A stretch of 48,059 nucleotides of DNA from JAVBNO01 sp031551485 (GCA_031551485.1 JAVBNO010000028.1:1-48059); one strand, 5' to 3'; counted from the first letter of the stretch, positions 1 through 6,928 are shown. Program-made: numbers and translations. Notes: a model not told the origin generated them from the sequence alone.

Positions 1-211
1 GGGGGAAACCATGTGGTTTCCCCGAAGAATGTTTTTGCATACTTTTTGCGTCAAAAAGTATGGGCCGGTCGCGGCTTAAGCGACAAACTAGATGCCTGCC
101 GGAGCGGCTGTACGTCTATACCAATTCTATATTAATATCGGCACCAAGCATTTTCTTTTGATCACAAAAGCGCCACGGAACTTTGTAACTAACACGGGAT
201 TTTCCCATGCA
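1..211. other. Non-coding left edge with two inverted repeats
   Basis: No gene is visible. Two perfect inverted repeats are present: a 10-bp stem GGGGAAACCA at 2-11 pairing with 14-23, and a 10-bp stem CATACTTTTT at 38-47 pairing with 53-62 around a 5-nt loop. They lie downstream of the rplL terminator on the minus strand, where rpoB would often follow beyond the window edge. Their role is not determined. Confidence 0.5.
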
Positions 212-243
212 AAAAGCCGCTTGCCTTTGGGCAAGCGGCTTTT
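212..243 (-). terminator. Rho-independent terminator after rplL
   Basis: A perfect 14-bp stem (212-225 with 230-243) and 4-nt loop sits 15 bases past the rplL stop codon. The core is GCCGCTTGCC and its complement, flanked by A and T runs, so it could work in both directions. It ends the rplJ-rplL transcript. Confidence 0.9.
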
Positions 244-258
244 GATGTGACTGTGTAA

Positions 259-642
259 TTACTTCAGTTCGACTTTGGCTTCCAGCTCTTCCAGTTTGGC
301 TTTCAGAGCGTCGGCATCAGCCTTGGAAATGCCTTCTTTAACAGCCTTGGGAGCGGCGTCAACCAACTCTTTGGCTTCTTTCAGGCCCAGGCCGGTCGCG
401 TCTTTCACAAGCTTGATAACATCCATCTTCTTGGGGCCAACATCGGTCAGAACGACAGCATACTCGCTCTTCTCTTCATCGCCACCGGCAGCAGGAGCAG
501 CGGCAGCAGGAGCAGCGGCAACCGCAACGGGAGCAGCGGCAGAAACGCCGAATTCTTCCTCCAGCGCTTTCACCAGTTCGGACAGTTCAATAACAGTAAG
601 AGCCTTAACTTCTTCAATCAGTTTTGCAACTTTATCAGCCAT
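259..642 (-). CDS. rplL: 50S ribosomal protein L7/L12
   Basis: Stalk protein of the large subunit that recruits translation GTPases (EF-Tu, EF-G, IF2). The 127 residues show the family layout: N-terminal dimerisation helix (about 1-35), an Ala/Pro-rich flexible hinge (about 36-55), and the C-terminal globular domain with the conserved KxxVxLVKDATGLGLKEAK helix-turn region and terminal LEELEAKVELK. It follows rplJ by 55 bases on the same strand and shares its promoter and leader. A terminator closes the unit immediately downstream. Length and motifs are normal for Firmicutes. Confidence 0.98.
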   Translation of the reverse strand: MADKVAKLIEEVKALTVIELSELVKALEEEFGVSAAAPVAVAAAPAAAAPAAGGDEEKSEYAVVLTDVGPKKMDVIKLVKDATGLGLKEAKELVDAAPKAVKEGISKADADALKAKLEELEAKVELK

Positions 643-697
643 GAGTCATTTCCTCCATATCATTTCTTTCAATTTTGTAAGTGGGTGCGCGTTTTGT

Positions 698-1237
698 TTA
701 CGCGCCTTTTTGCTCCGCAATACGGCCCAGCACAATCGCCAGTCCGCGGATGTTACCATTAAGCACAGTGACAAGCCCGGTAATGGGCGCGTTCATGCTG
801 CCCAGCATTTTGGCAATGAGCACCTCTTTCGAGGGCAGTTTGGCCAGCTGTTTGACAGCATCTGCTTCCAGCAGTTTGCCTTCCGCAAAGCCGGCTTTTA
901 CCGAAAACTTTCCTTTGGACGCATCGGCAAAGTCGGAAAGGATTTTGGCGGCCACCACCGGATCATTCTCCGAAACGGCCAGTGCGGTTGTGCCTTCCAG
1001 CACTTTCTCCAGCTCGCCAAAACCCGCATTTTGGGCCGCGCGCAGCAAAAGCGTATTTTTGATGACGGCATACTTAACGCCCGCTTCACGCAGCTGCTTG
1101 CGCAGCTTGGTGTCGTCGGCCACATTGATGCCTTTGTAATCCACCAGCACGCCCGCCATCGAATTTTTCAGTTGTTCGGTTAAATCGGCCACAATCTGCT
1201 GTTTTTCCTTCAGGATCTGTTCACTTGGCAAATTCAT
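698..1237 (-). CDS. rplJ: 50S ribosomal protein L10
   Basis: Base of the L7/L12 stalk; it binds 23S rRNA and carries L7/L12 dimers on its C-terminal helix. The 179 residues include the typical N-terminal KxxIVADLTEQL segment, the DYKGINVAD and KNTLLLRA motifs and the C-terminal VLxGNIRGLAIVLxRIAEQK helix. The ATG at 1237 follows a GGGAGGTGA ribosome site. L10 (or the L10-L7/L12 complex) is known to repress its own operon by binding the leader, and a suitable leader with an attenuator lies directly upstream. Confidence 0.98.
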   Translation of the reverse strand: MNLPSEQILKEKQQIVADLTEQLKNSMAGVLVDYKGINVADDTKLRKQLREAGVKYAVIKNTLLLRAAQNAGFGELEKVLEGTTALAVSENDPVVAAKILSDFADASKGKFSVKAGFAEGKLLEADAVKQLAKLPSKEVLIAKMLGSMNAPITGLVTVLNGNIRGLAIVLGRIAEQKGA

Positions 1238-1436
1238 TCACCTCCCGCAAGTTCGCGTTTTCACTTTGACGCGGGAAAAGCAAAAATGCTCTTCCCAAAA
1301 CCTTGGAAAGAGCATAAAAACCAAATCATACACAACCGTGCATACTTTTCGTCTTTATCGTCTCTCCCTCGGCAGGCGGGAAAACCTTCCCATTATGCCG
1401 GAAAACCGGCGCCTGCTGTCTTTGGAATCTGACAGC
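1238..1436 (-). ncRNA. L10-type 5' leader of rplJ-rplL
   Basis: About 200 untranslated nucleotides separate the predicted transcription start (near 1436) from rplJ. A leader of this position and length is typical of the ribosomal protein L10 leader in Firmicutes. It contains several GC-rich complementary segments (for example around 1375-1425) and ends with a terminator-like hairpin. The class assignment rests on position plus the attenuator; a covariance-model match could not be run. Confidence 0.7.
1282..1315 (-). terminator. Attenuator hairpin in the rplJ leader
   Basis: On the minus strand an ATGCTCTT-containing stem (1305-1315) pairs with AAGAGCAT (1286-1296), with one mismatch in the longer arm, and runs straight into five T residues (1286-1282). 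It sits between promoter and rplJ, so it most likely sets how much transcript continues into rplJ-rplL. Confidence 0.75.
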
Positions 1437-1442
1437 CTTTAT

Positions 1443-1471
1443 ATTATAGTATACGCCATGAACCTTGTCAA
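1443..1471 (-). promoter_or_regulatory. Sigma-A promoter of rplJ-rplL
   Basis: A perfect consensus promoter read on the minus strand: -35 TTGACA (1471-1466), a 17-bp spacer and -10 TATAAT (1448-1443). The expected start is near 1436, giving an about 200-nt leader before rplJ. Confidence 0.93.
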
Positions 1472-1507
1472 GCAAAAATATCGCCGGCGGTATGGCTTAA
1501 CCGATTC

Positions 1508-1535
1508 AAACGGGCCCGCGCTTGCGGGCCCGTTT
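1508..1535. terminator. GC-rich terminator hairpin
   Basis: A perfect 12-bp stem (1508-1519 with 1524-1535) around a 4-nt loop, with core CGGGCCCGC. It sits 21 bases past the DUF4349 stop codon and just upstream of the rplJ promoter on the minus strand. The T tail is only three bases on either strand. Confidence 0.75.
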
Positions 1536-1556
1536 GTCGCTGGGAGGGTGCATCTA

Positions 1557-2657
1557 TTACTTTTCGGGATGATCACTTTTGGGGGCCTCGGGCACCGGGG
1601 GAGGCACAGGGGGATAAACACCCTGGGGCTGATAAACGACGCGGGGCGCTTTGGGATGCTTTTTACGGTAAGCCCGCACAATTCTGACAATGATGAAGAC
1701 GATAAGGGCGATAACGCTGCCCCAGACAAGCAGGAAGGGGATGACAGCCACAAGGGCAATAACCAGCCACTGCGCCACATCGCCAATCGCCTCAATGGAA
1801 GACTGGAAGGCGTCGCCGATGCGTTCGCCGAAAGTGGGGGGTGCAATGCGCACATCGTCGTACTTGATGACTTCGTTCATGTAGATGTTGACAGTGGAAT
1901 AGGTAACCTGTTTATCCATCTGCATTTTATAAGAGGTGTAGCTTTCAATTTCGTACCGGACGTTGGACAGCTCTTTCTCAATGGTGATCATCGCTTCCAA
2001 ATCGGTGGCGCCTTTTAAAAGTTCCAGCAGACGTTCTTCCTGTACTTGCAGCGTCTCCAGCCGGCGTTCGGTGTCCATGTAATTATCAGTGATGTCGGAA
2101 ATGCTTTCGCTGCGGTTGGTAATGTTGCCAATTTCGGCCAGACGGTCGGCCGCCGGGGTCAGCTTGTCGGCCGGAATCCGCAAAGTAAAGCTGGCATAGC
2201 GGGGATTATAGTAAGCGCTTTCATACCCCGAGTCGTAGCTGCTGGCGTAATCATTGTAAAGATTGTTGCCCGACACGCTGGACTGCTCCACATAACCGCC
2301 CATTTCGGTGGCCAGGGCGGCAATGGCAGCCACAGCTTTGTCAAACTCGATGGTTTGCATATCCAAATTCAGGGTCTTCACCAGTTTGCGGCTGTCCAGG
2401 GGGGCGGCGGTGGATTTAAGCCCTGTTCCTGACTCCGCCTGCGCCATCTCATCCGTGGCATACCCGTCATACATCTCGCCTCCGCCGGCTGTATTGGGGT
2501 TCATGGCAGCAGGTGCCGGGGCCATATCACGTTGCGCTTCGGTTGCATAAGAAGCCGACGGCGCACCAGCGCCACAGGCGGCAGTCATCATGGCTGTGAC
2601 GATACATGCTAACAGAATGGCGGCAATCGATTGCCATCTCTTGTGTTGTCTCATCAT
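1557..2657 (-). CDS. DUF4349 family membrane lipoprotein
   Basis: A 366-residue protein with a lipoprotein signal peptide (hydrophobic stretch 10-27, lipobox TAAC, lipidated Cys28). An Ala/Met/Gly-rich linker follows, then a DUF4349 domain (about 88-280) starting at the LVKTLNLDMQTIEFDKA segment and containing a long helical stretch (ETLQVQEERLLELLKGATDLE), a probable coiled coil. A strongly hydrophobic double segment lies at about 294-328, followed by a basic, proline-rich cytoplasmic tail. It is thus anchored at both ends with an extracellular domain between. The ATG follows a clear GGGAGG site. The biochemical role of the family is unknown; a Cys-anchored surface or sensing role is only a guess. 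It is separated from tcdA by 150 bases. Confidence 0.85.
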   Translation of the reverse strand: MMRQHKRWQSIAAILLACIVTAMMTAACGAGAPSASYATEAQRDMAPAPAAMNPNTAGGGEMYDGYATDEMAQAESGTGLKSTAAPLDSRKLVKTLNLDMQTIEFDKAVAAIAALATEMGGYVEQSSVSGNNLYNDYASSYDSGYESAYYNPRYASFTLRIPADKLTPAADRLAEIGNITNRSESISDITDNYMDTERRLETLQVQEERLLELLKGATDLEAMITIEKELSNVRYEIESYTSYKMQMDKQVTYSTVNIYMNEVIKYDDVRIAPPTFGERIGDAFQSSIEAIGDVAQWLVIALVAVIPFLLVWGSVIALIVFIIVRIVRAYRKKHPKAPRVVYQPQGVYPPVPPPVPEAPKSDHPEK

Positions 2658-2808
2658 AGGTTCCTCCCAATTCTTTCTGTTGAATAAGCTTTTGAACGCC
2701 TTTCATGAATAGAAACCTGTTTGTTGGGGAAAACATTACACTCTTTTTGCAAAAAATGCAACTGTCGTCTATAAAGTGCAAAAATAAAACCCAATTGTTG
2801 CATGATCG

Positions 2809-3543
2809 CTAAATCATCTGCCCTGCACCTTTGTACAGCAGTGCACGCACCACGCCGTAAGCCAGCAAAAACCCGGCGGCCGGCGGCACAAAGGCAGCCG
2901 ATGCCGGCGGATGCCGCCCTTCTACTGTCACATCCGCCACAAGACCCTGCCGCGGGGGCTCCACAGAATAGACGACTGTGTACCCCCCATCGCCAATGCC
3001 TCGCTTGGCCAATTCTTTGCGCATCACCCGGGCCAGCGGGCAGCCAAGGCCTTTGGTGTCCTGAATGGTACCCAGGCGCAAAGCGGAGGGGTCCAGCCGG
3101 TTTCCGGTGCCCAGACAGGCCACAAGCGGGATGTGCTTTTCCCGGCATATCCCGGCCAGATGGAGCTTGGCGGTCACCATATCGATGGCATCCGCCACCA
3201 CATCGGGGGCAAAGTCATATACAAAGCCCCCGTCCTCCGGCAGATAAACCCGCTGCTGCACTTCCAGCTCGACGGCGGGGGCAATGGACCGCAGCCGCGC
3301 GGCGGCCACTTCTGCCTTGGGTTTGCCGATCGTTTCAGTGGTGGCCAGCAGCTGCCGGTTCAGGTTGCTTTCCGACACCACATCTCCGTCCACAAGCTGG
3401 ATGGCGCCCACCCCGATCCGACACAGCGCTTCGGCGGCCGCGCCGCCCACTCCTCCAAGGCCCAGCAAGCTTACCCTGCTGCGCTTTAAAATGTCAATAT
3501 TCTCTTCACCCAACAACAACGCGGTCCTGTCAAGCCAGCCCAT
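2809..3543 (-). CDS. tcdA: tRNA threonylcarbamoyladenosine dehydratase (E1-like)
   Basis: ThiF/MoeB/E1-like enzyme of the TcdA (CsdL, YgdL, B. subtilis YrvM) group. It uses ATP to cyclise N6-threonylcarbamoyladenosine at position 37 of ANN-decoding tRNAs. In 244 residues the protein shows the nucleotide-binding motif LLGLGGVGGAAAE (about 27-39), the DxDVVSESNLNRQ adenylation segment, the KPKAEVAAARL segment, and the substrate-side ADAIDMVTAKLHLA and LGTGNRLDP stretches. There are no CxxC zinc pairs, as in TcdA and unlike MoeB. It lies directly downstream of the 6S RNA gene, the same order as bsrA-yrvM in Bacillus. The ATG at 3543 is preceded by a G-rich site 11 bases upstream. Confidence 0.92.
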   Translation of the reverse strand: MGWLDRTALLLGEENIDILKRSRVSLLGLGGVGGAAAEALCRIGVGAIQLVDGDVVSESNLNRQLLATTETIGKPKAEVAAARLRSIAPAVELEVQQRVYLPEDGGFVYDFAPDVVADAIDMVTAKLHLAGICREKHIPLVACLGTGNRLDPSALRLGTIQDTKGLGCPLARVMRKELAKRGIGDGGYTVVYSVEPPRQGLVADVTVEGRHPPASAAFVPPAAGFLLAYGVVRALLYKGAGQMI

Positions 3544-3577
3544 AGGCGCCGTTTACCCCCTTTGCCAATCTTTCATT

Positions 3578-3618
3578 AAAAAAGGCAAAAGCCTGCCGAA
3601 AAACATTCTCGGTAGGCC
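3578..3618 (-). terminator. Terminator between 6S RNA and tcdA
   Basis: Minus-strand hairpin with arms GCCTACCGA (3617-3609) and TCGGCAGGC (3599-3591), one A-C mismatch and a 9-nt loop, followed by TTTTGCCTTTTTT. Its position fits termination of the 6S transcript before tcdA. Confidence 0.65.
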
Positions 3619-3649
3619 AAAGTCTTTTCAGAGCTTACATTCATATAAT

Positions 3650-3837
3650 TACCCCGCTGTGCCGCCCGGCAGCTAAATAAAACCCGTCAGAGACAGGTGG
3701 GTGCCCTCCCGCGGGTTTCACGCTCCCTGCGTCCGGCCAAAGGCCGGGAGGTCTGCAATCTGGCCGCGGAGAATGGGGCTCCCCATATAAAAGTGTTGGA
3801 TTATATGACGCTGACGTAGCGCACACAGCAGGGAAAT
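3650..3837 (-). ncRNA. ssrS: 6S RNA
   Basis: About 188 nt that fold as 6S RNA, the promoter mimic that binds sigma-A RNA polymerase in stationary phase. The ends form a long closing stem: 5' CCCTGCTGTGT (from about 3834) pairs with 3' GCACAGCGGGG (to about 3653), 11 pairs including three G-U. The middle holds the GC-rich GGCCGG-type hairpin (around 3742-3755) expected near the central bubble, and the 3' side has the ACGGGTTTTATTTAGC stretch I associate with clostridial 6S. Synteny supports it: in Bacillus, 6S-1 lies just upstream of the tcdA homologue yrvM. Exact ends are estimates. Confidence 0.85.
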
Positions 3838-3870
3838 TAGCACATAGGACTATTCTTTGTCTCTTTAGGA

Positions 3871-4173
3871 TTATTCTTCTTCCTCGAAGTCGAAGTATTC
3901 TTCCAATCGCTCCATAAAAATATCGGCGATGCGGTTAAATTCCTCTTCATCTTCAATGGCTTCCAAATATTCTTCCTCTTCGTCGTGTTTAATCTTTAAG
4001 ACAACCAGTTCGCCGCTATCCTCCAAAACCTCGTCGGGCACATCAAAAGTAGGAACGAGGGCAATATATTCTTCCCCGTCTACTGCCAGCGTATCCACAA
4101 CCTCAAATGTGTGCTCCTGTCCCTCTTCATCCAACAGCGCAATCAGGTCTCTTTCATTGTCCATATCGGGCAT
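3871..4173 (-). CDS. DUF1292 family acidic protein
   Basis: A 100-residue, very acidic protein whose EDEEEFNRIADIFMERLEEYFD C-terminus and IALLDEEGQEHTFEVVDTLxVDGEEYIAL N-terminal half are the hallmarks of DUF1292 (YrzB-like). The fold is predicted as a small beta-rich domain with a C-terminal helix. No signal peptide or membrane segment is visible, so it is cytoplasmic. The family is common in Firmicutes, often near ruvX/yqgF or alaS, and its function is unknown. Here it stands upstream of 6S RNA with its own good promoter. Confidence 0.85.
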   Translation of the reverse strand: MPDMDNERDLIALLDEEGQEHTFEVVDTLAVDGEEYIALVPTFDVPDEVLEDSGELVVLKIKHDEEEEYLEAIEDEEEFNRIADIFMERLEEYFDFEEEE

Positions 4174-4220
4174 AGTTGCCTCCCTCTGCCGCTTCTAAAA
4201 CGGCCGCGATCTATGCTCTT

Positions 4221-4249
4221 ATTGTAATTCATCCCTGTATATAAGTCAA
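4221..4249 (-). promoter_or_regulatory. Sigma-A promoter of the DUF1292 gene
   Basis: Minus strand: -35 TTGACT (4249-4244), 17-bp spacer, -10 TACAAT (4226-4221), about 48 bases upstream of the start codon. Whether 6S RNA is read from here or from a promoter inside 3838-3870 is not clear from the sequence. Confidence 0.85.
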
Positions 4250-4404
4250 TGGCGGCTCTGGTGAAAAAAATTGCCTCTTTTCACCTTTTTTGTCGTCTTG
4301 GCGCGCCTTTGCGGCCTATGCGAAACAAGTCGGATTTTAGCATATTTTGCGATTGCATTCACAAATTATTCACTGAATATTATAAACATGTTATCATTTT
4401 TATA
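4250..4404. other. AT-rich spacer between divergent promoters
   Basis: No open frame, repeat or strong hairpin was seen. The stretch separates the leftward DUF1292 promoter from the rightward promoter of the structured transcript. Confidence 0.5.
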
Positions 4405-4433
4405 TTGACTTTTGCCAACTGAAAAACTATAAT
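4405..4433 (+). promoter_or_regulatory. Strong sigma-A promoter of an orphan transcript
   Basis: -35 TTGACT (4405-4410), 17-bp spacer and a perfect -10 TATAAT (4428-4433). The expected start is near 4440. No protein gene of normal size follows before the terminator at 4811-4842. Confidence 0.93.
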
Positions 4434-4498
4434 AAAATTGAACAAAGGAAGAACATAAAAAGAAGCTAACAGTGTTCTTCAGAAAGGTGGCGATTCCA

Positions 4499-4564
4499 AT
4501 GTGCAGTGACAGTATTCCGTTTGTTTTAGTGCGGCGGAATTACGCGCCGTCCGCCGCTAGATAG
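4499..4564 (+). CDS. Possible 21-residue peptide
   Basis: ATG at 4499 is placed 8 bases after AAAGGTGG, a good ribosome site. The peptide would be MCSDSIPFVLVRRNYAPSAA plus a final Arg, then TAG. The strongest stem of the transcript (4531-4557) lies in its 3' half, so this could be a leader peptide whose translation remodels the RNA, or a chance frame in a non-coding RNA. I do not recognise the sequence. Confidence 0.25.
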   Translation: MCSDSIPFVLVRRNYAPSAAR

Positions 4565-4600
4565 CCTGCCGAATTGATGTTGGTGAGGAAACAGCCAATC

Positions 4601-4696
4601 ATGCAAAATGTAGATGCTGGAAAGAACCTCAAAGCTTTAGCGGAAGGAATCCTTGTTTGGCAGGGCAATCAGAATTTTCCAATCAATGGCGCTTGA
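4601..4696 (+). CDS. Possible 31-residue peptide
   Basis: ATG at 4601 follows GGTGAGGA by 11 bases; the frame ends in TGA at 4694-4696. The peptide begins MQNVDAGKNLKALAEG and ends NFPINGA. It has no signal sequence, cysteine or clear domain. It lies wholly within the structured transcript and its 5' half overlaps the long-range CCTGCC-GGCAGG stem. It is reported because frame, start site and expression context are plausible; I do not recognise it. Confidence 0.28.
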   Translation: MQNVDAGKNLKALAEGILVWQGNQNFPINGA

Positions 4697-4810
4697 CTAT
4701 AGAGAAAGCGTGACTATAAGAAAATCTTTCATTCTTCTAGTTAAGACAACGATATAGTCAGTGAAGTTTGATTTTAGTGCTAGTTTGAAAACGCAGTTGA
4801 ATATGTCTGG

Positions 4811-4842
4811 AAAGCCGCTCTTTCGGGGGCGGCTTTTGTTGC
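4811..4842 (+). terminator. Terminator of the orphan transcript
   Basis: AAAGCCGCTC (4811-4820) pairs with GGGCGGCTTT (4827-4836, one G-T pair) around a 6-nt TTTCGG loop and runs into TTTTGTT. Confidence 0.88.
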
Positions 4843-4907
4843 GTTGTGACGTTCTGACTGCCAATAATCCTTTCCCCGCAAGTTTACAAAAATTTTAAAC
4901 CCTGCCA

Positions 4908-4936
4908 TTGAAAACAACCGTTTTTTAGTATATACT
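4908..4936 (+). promoter_or_regulatory. Sigma-A promoter of the cyclophilin operon
   Basis: -35 TTGAAA (4908-4913), 17-bp spacer, -10 TATACT (4931-4936), about 66 bases before the first start codon. Confidence 0.88.
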
Positions 4937-4948
4937 AATGACATTAGT
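4934..4948. promoter_or_regulatory. Operator-like dyad over the start site
   Basis: ACTAAT-GAC-ATTAGT is a perfect 6-bp inverted repeat with a 3-bp centre. It overlaps the end of the -10 box and the expected transcription start, the usual place for a repressor. No regulator gene is adjacent. Confidence 0.5.
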
Positions 4949-5008
4949 TATATTTTTTTGGCCAAAAGGACAAAATTGAAGAACGCAATATCAATTAAGA
5001 GGTGCAAA

Positions 5009-5818
5009 ATGAAACGATATACATCCATATTGGCTTTACTGATGGCGGTTTCTCTCGTCATGCTGGCTGGTTGTGGCGGCGGCTCCGGCGCTTCCTCCGC
5101 CCCTGAGTCCGAGGATCCCAACGCCGTGCCCGAGCCTAAACTGGTACAGTTTGATGCCATTCCCGAGGGAACCGAGCTTGTGATTATGGAAACATCGATG
5201 GGCGATATTACCATTCGCCTTTTCCCCGAGGAAGCCCCCAAAGCCGTCGAAAACTTTTTAACCCACGCCAAAAACGGCTTTTACAACGGTCTTAAATTCG
5301 ACAAAGTGATGGCCCACTTTATGATTCGCTCCGGCGATCCCACCAACACCGGCATGGACATGGGCAAGAGCATTTGGGCTGACCAGCCAAGATTCCCGGC
5401 GGAGCTGCCCTACAATCTCTGGCATTTCACCGGCGCCCTGGCCTACTATAATGATTCTGTCAACGACGGTCCTATGGAAAACGGCAGCCAGTTTTTTATT
5501 GTAAGCGGCCAGGAACTGACCCCTGAATTCTTTAAAGAGGCACAGGACATTTTCCCCGAAAATGTCATTCAAAAATATCTGGAAGTGGGCGGGCAACCCG
5601 GTCTTGATACCCACTATACCGTCTTTGGCCAAGTTGTGGACGGCATGGACGTTCTATTGGAAATCTCCCAGTCCGAAACCCAGACGTTGGCCCCGGAAGG
5701 TGATATCACCGTGCCCCGCGACGGCGTCCCGGTGGAAGAGATTCTCATCACCGGGTTCAAGTTCAAAACAGTGGAAGCCACCTCGGGCGAGGCCGCCTCA
5801 TCGTCTAAAGCAGCATAA
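5009..5818 (+). CDS. Cyclophilin-type PPIase lipoprotein 1 (degenerate active site)
   Basis: A 269-residue secreted lipoprotein: signal peptide 1-21, lipobox LAGC with Cys22, Gly/Ser linker, then a cyclophilin fold from about residue 57 (ELVIMETSMGDITIRLFP). Cyclophilins isomerise peptidyl-prolyl bonds; outside the membrane they would assist folding of exported proteins. Compared with human CypA, the catalytic Arg55 is Lys99 here and Gln63 is Arg107, while Phe and Met (104, 105) remain, so activity is doubtful. The barrel closes with VPVEEILITGFKFKTVE near the C-terminus. The start was placed at the ATG at 5009 because AAGAGGTG lies just upstream and the signal peptide starts there; an upstream in-frame extension has no ribosome site. 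Confidence 0.9.
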   Translation: MKRYTSILALLMAVSLVMLAGCGGGSGASSAPESEDPNAVPEPKLVQFDAIPEGTELVIMETSMGDITIRLFPEEAPKAVENFLTHAKNGFYNGLKFDKVMAHFMIRSGDPTNTGMDMGKSIWADQPRFPAELPYNLWHFTGALAYYNDSVNDGPMENGSQFFIVSGQELTPEFFKEAQDIFPENVIQKYLEVGGQPGLDTHYTVFGQVVDGMDVLLEISQSETQTLAPEGDITVPRDGVPVEEILITGFKFKTVEATSGEAASSSKAA

Positions 5819-5828
5819 GTCAAAAGAG

Positions 5829-5863
5829 CATGCCCTTCTTTACTGTGCGTGAAGGAGGGCATG
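5829..5863 (+). other. Intergenic hairpin between cyclophilin genes 1 and 2
   Basis: CATGCCCTTCTT (5829-5840) pairs with AAGGAGGGCATG (5852-5863) with one G-T pair. No T run follows, so it is more likely a processing or mRNA-stability element than a full terminator. Confidence 0.55.
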
Positions 5864-5938
5864 ATAATGATTGCGGCCTTCTGGCAAGGCGGCAGTACAA
5901 AATACATACCCTGAACGTTAAAATACAAGGAGAAACAG

Positions 5939-6865
5939 ATGAAATTAGCACGTTTTTGTTTTTTGTCCCTGATAGCCTGTGTCTTGGTTTTGGCAGGCTG
6001 CGGCGGCTCCGGCCAATCTTCTTCATCCTCTGCCCCAGCGCCTGCTGCGCCAGAGTCTACACCAGAAAGCGAGGTTCCTACACAAATGCCTGAATCCATC
6101 TTAGTACAGCTCGATCCCCCTGCTCCCGGCACCGAACTCGTGGTTATGAAGACATCTATGGGCGACATTACCTTTATGCTGTTTCCCAACGAGGTGCCAA
6201 AGGCTGTTGAAAATTTTGTGACCCTTGCCAAAAATGGCTATTATGACGGTCTGACCTTCCACCGTGTCATCAAAGAGTTTATGATACAGGGTGGTGACCC
6301 CCTGGGTACCGGTACGGGTGGCGAAAGCGTCTGGGGTGACAAATTTGCCGGCGAATCCAGCTGGAACCTGTGGCATTTTTCCGGGGCGCTGGCCTACGCC
6401 AATGCCGGCAAAGATGAAACGGGCACTTTTTACAACGGCAGCCAGTTTTATGTGGTGGAGGGCTATACCCCCGAGCGAATTGCCGGTATGACAGGCAACG
6501 ATGTGTTGACATCCTGGTTTGGCGCCACGCCCGAACAAGCCGCCGGTTTTTGCCAGCAAAACTTTGGCTCCGATACCGTCACTTTCGAGCAGTTATTTGT
6601 CGGCTTCGGTTATCCGCCCAATGTCGTCAAGGCGTTTCAGGAAAAAGGCGGCTACCCTCTTCTTGATTTTGACGGCGACGCCTTCTCGGTGGGCAGAGGC
6701 TACACCGTGTTCGGTCAGGTTGTCGAGGGCATGGATGTGCTGCACGCGATTGCAGCCGTGCCAACCCAGACGATTCCCGCCAACGACACCACCCCCTTCC
6801 CCCGCGAGGATGTACCAGTGGAAGAGGTAAAAATTCTTTCTTTCGAGTTTAAAACAGTGGAATAA
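5939..6865 (+). CDS. Cyclophilin-type PPIase lipoprotein 2 (intact catalytic core)
   Basis: A 308-residue lipoprotein with signal peptide 1-20, lipobox LAGC and Cys21, a Ser/Ala/Pro linker, then a cyclophilin domain from about 66 (ELVVMKTSMGDITFMLFP). The key FHRVIKEFMIQGGD motif (107-120) keeps the CypA residues Arg55, Phe60, Met61 and Gln63 as R109, F114, M115 and Q117; the His126 position reads YTVFG. An insertion of about 60 residues (roughly 178-238, containing GNDVLTSWFGATPEQAAGF) precedes the last strands. It ends with VPVEEVKILSFEFKTVE. AAGGAG precedes the ATG. Of the three paralogues this is the one most likely to be an active isomerase. Confidence 0.92.
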   Translation: MKLARFCFLSLIACVLVLAGCGGSGQSSSSSAPAPAAPESTPESEVPTQMPESILVQLDPPAPGTELVVMKTSMGDITFMLFPNEVPKAVENFVTLAKNGYYDGLTFHRVIKEFMIQGGDPLGTGTGGESVWGDKFAGESSWNLWHFSGALAYANAGKDETGTFYNGSQFYVVEGYTPERIAGMTGNDVLTSWFGATPEQAAGFCQQNFGSDTVTFEQLFVGFGYPPNVVKAFQEKGGYPLLDFDGDAFSVGRGYTVFGQVVEGMDVLHAIAAVPTQTIPANDTTPFPREDVPVEEVKILSFEFKTVE

Positions 6866-6928
6866 TGCCTTTGCGGCAGCAGAAGCGATACAATCATTTG
6901 ACTTTATAGGATGTCTGGGGGTTTTGAC

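Larger units (their letters stand above)
4440..4842 (+). ncRNA. Candidate structured RNA of unknown class, about 400 nt
   Basis: This transcript is bounded by a near-consensus promoter and a clear terminator and has several perfect stems. GAAGAAC (4448-4454) pairs with 4474-4480. GCGGCGGA (4531-4538) pairs with 4550-4557. CCTGCC (4565-4570) pairs with 4659-4664 and encloses about 90 nt. GACTATA at 4695-4701, or an exact copy at 4712-4718, pairs with TATAGTC at 4753-4759. It lacks the landmarks of tmRNA (no tRNA-like 3' end), SRP RNA, 6S or RNase P RNA. One possibility to test is the raiA/SolB class of clostridial long RNAs; I cannot confirm it. Two short frames with ribosome sites lie inside, so it may instead encode tiny proteins. 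Confidence 0.6.

Noticed and set aside
3641..3826. 61-codon frame across the 6S RNA
   Set aside because: It coincides with the structured RNA and has no ribosome site or protein features.
4440..4842. RNase P RNA, tmRNA or SRP RNA for the orphan transcript
   Set aside because: GAGGAAAC near 4585 recalls RNase P, but the other conserved blocks are missing. There is no tRNA-like 3' end or tag frame for tmRNA and no SRP Alu/helix-8 motif.
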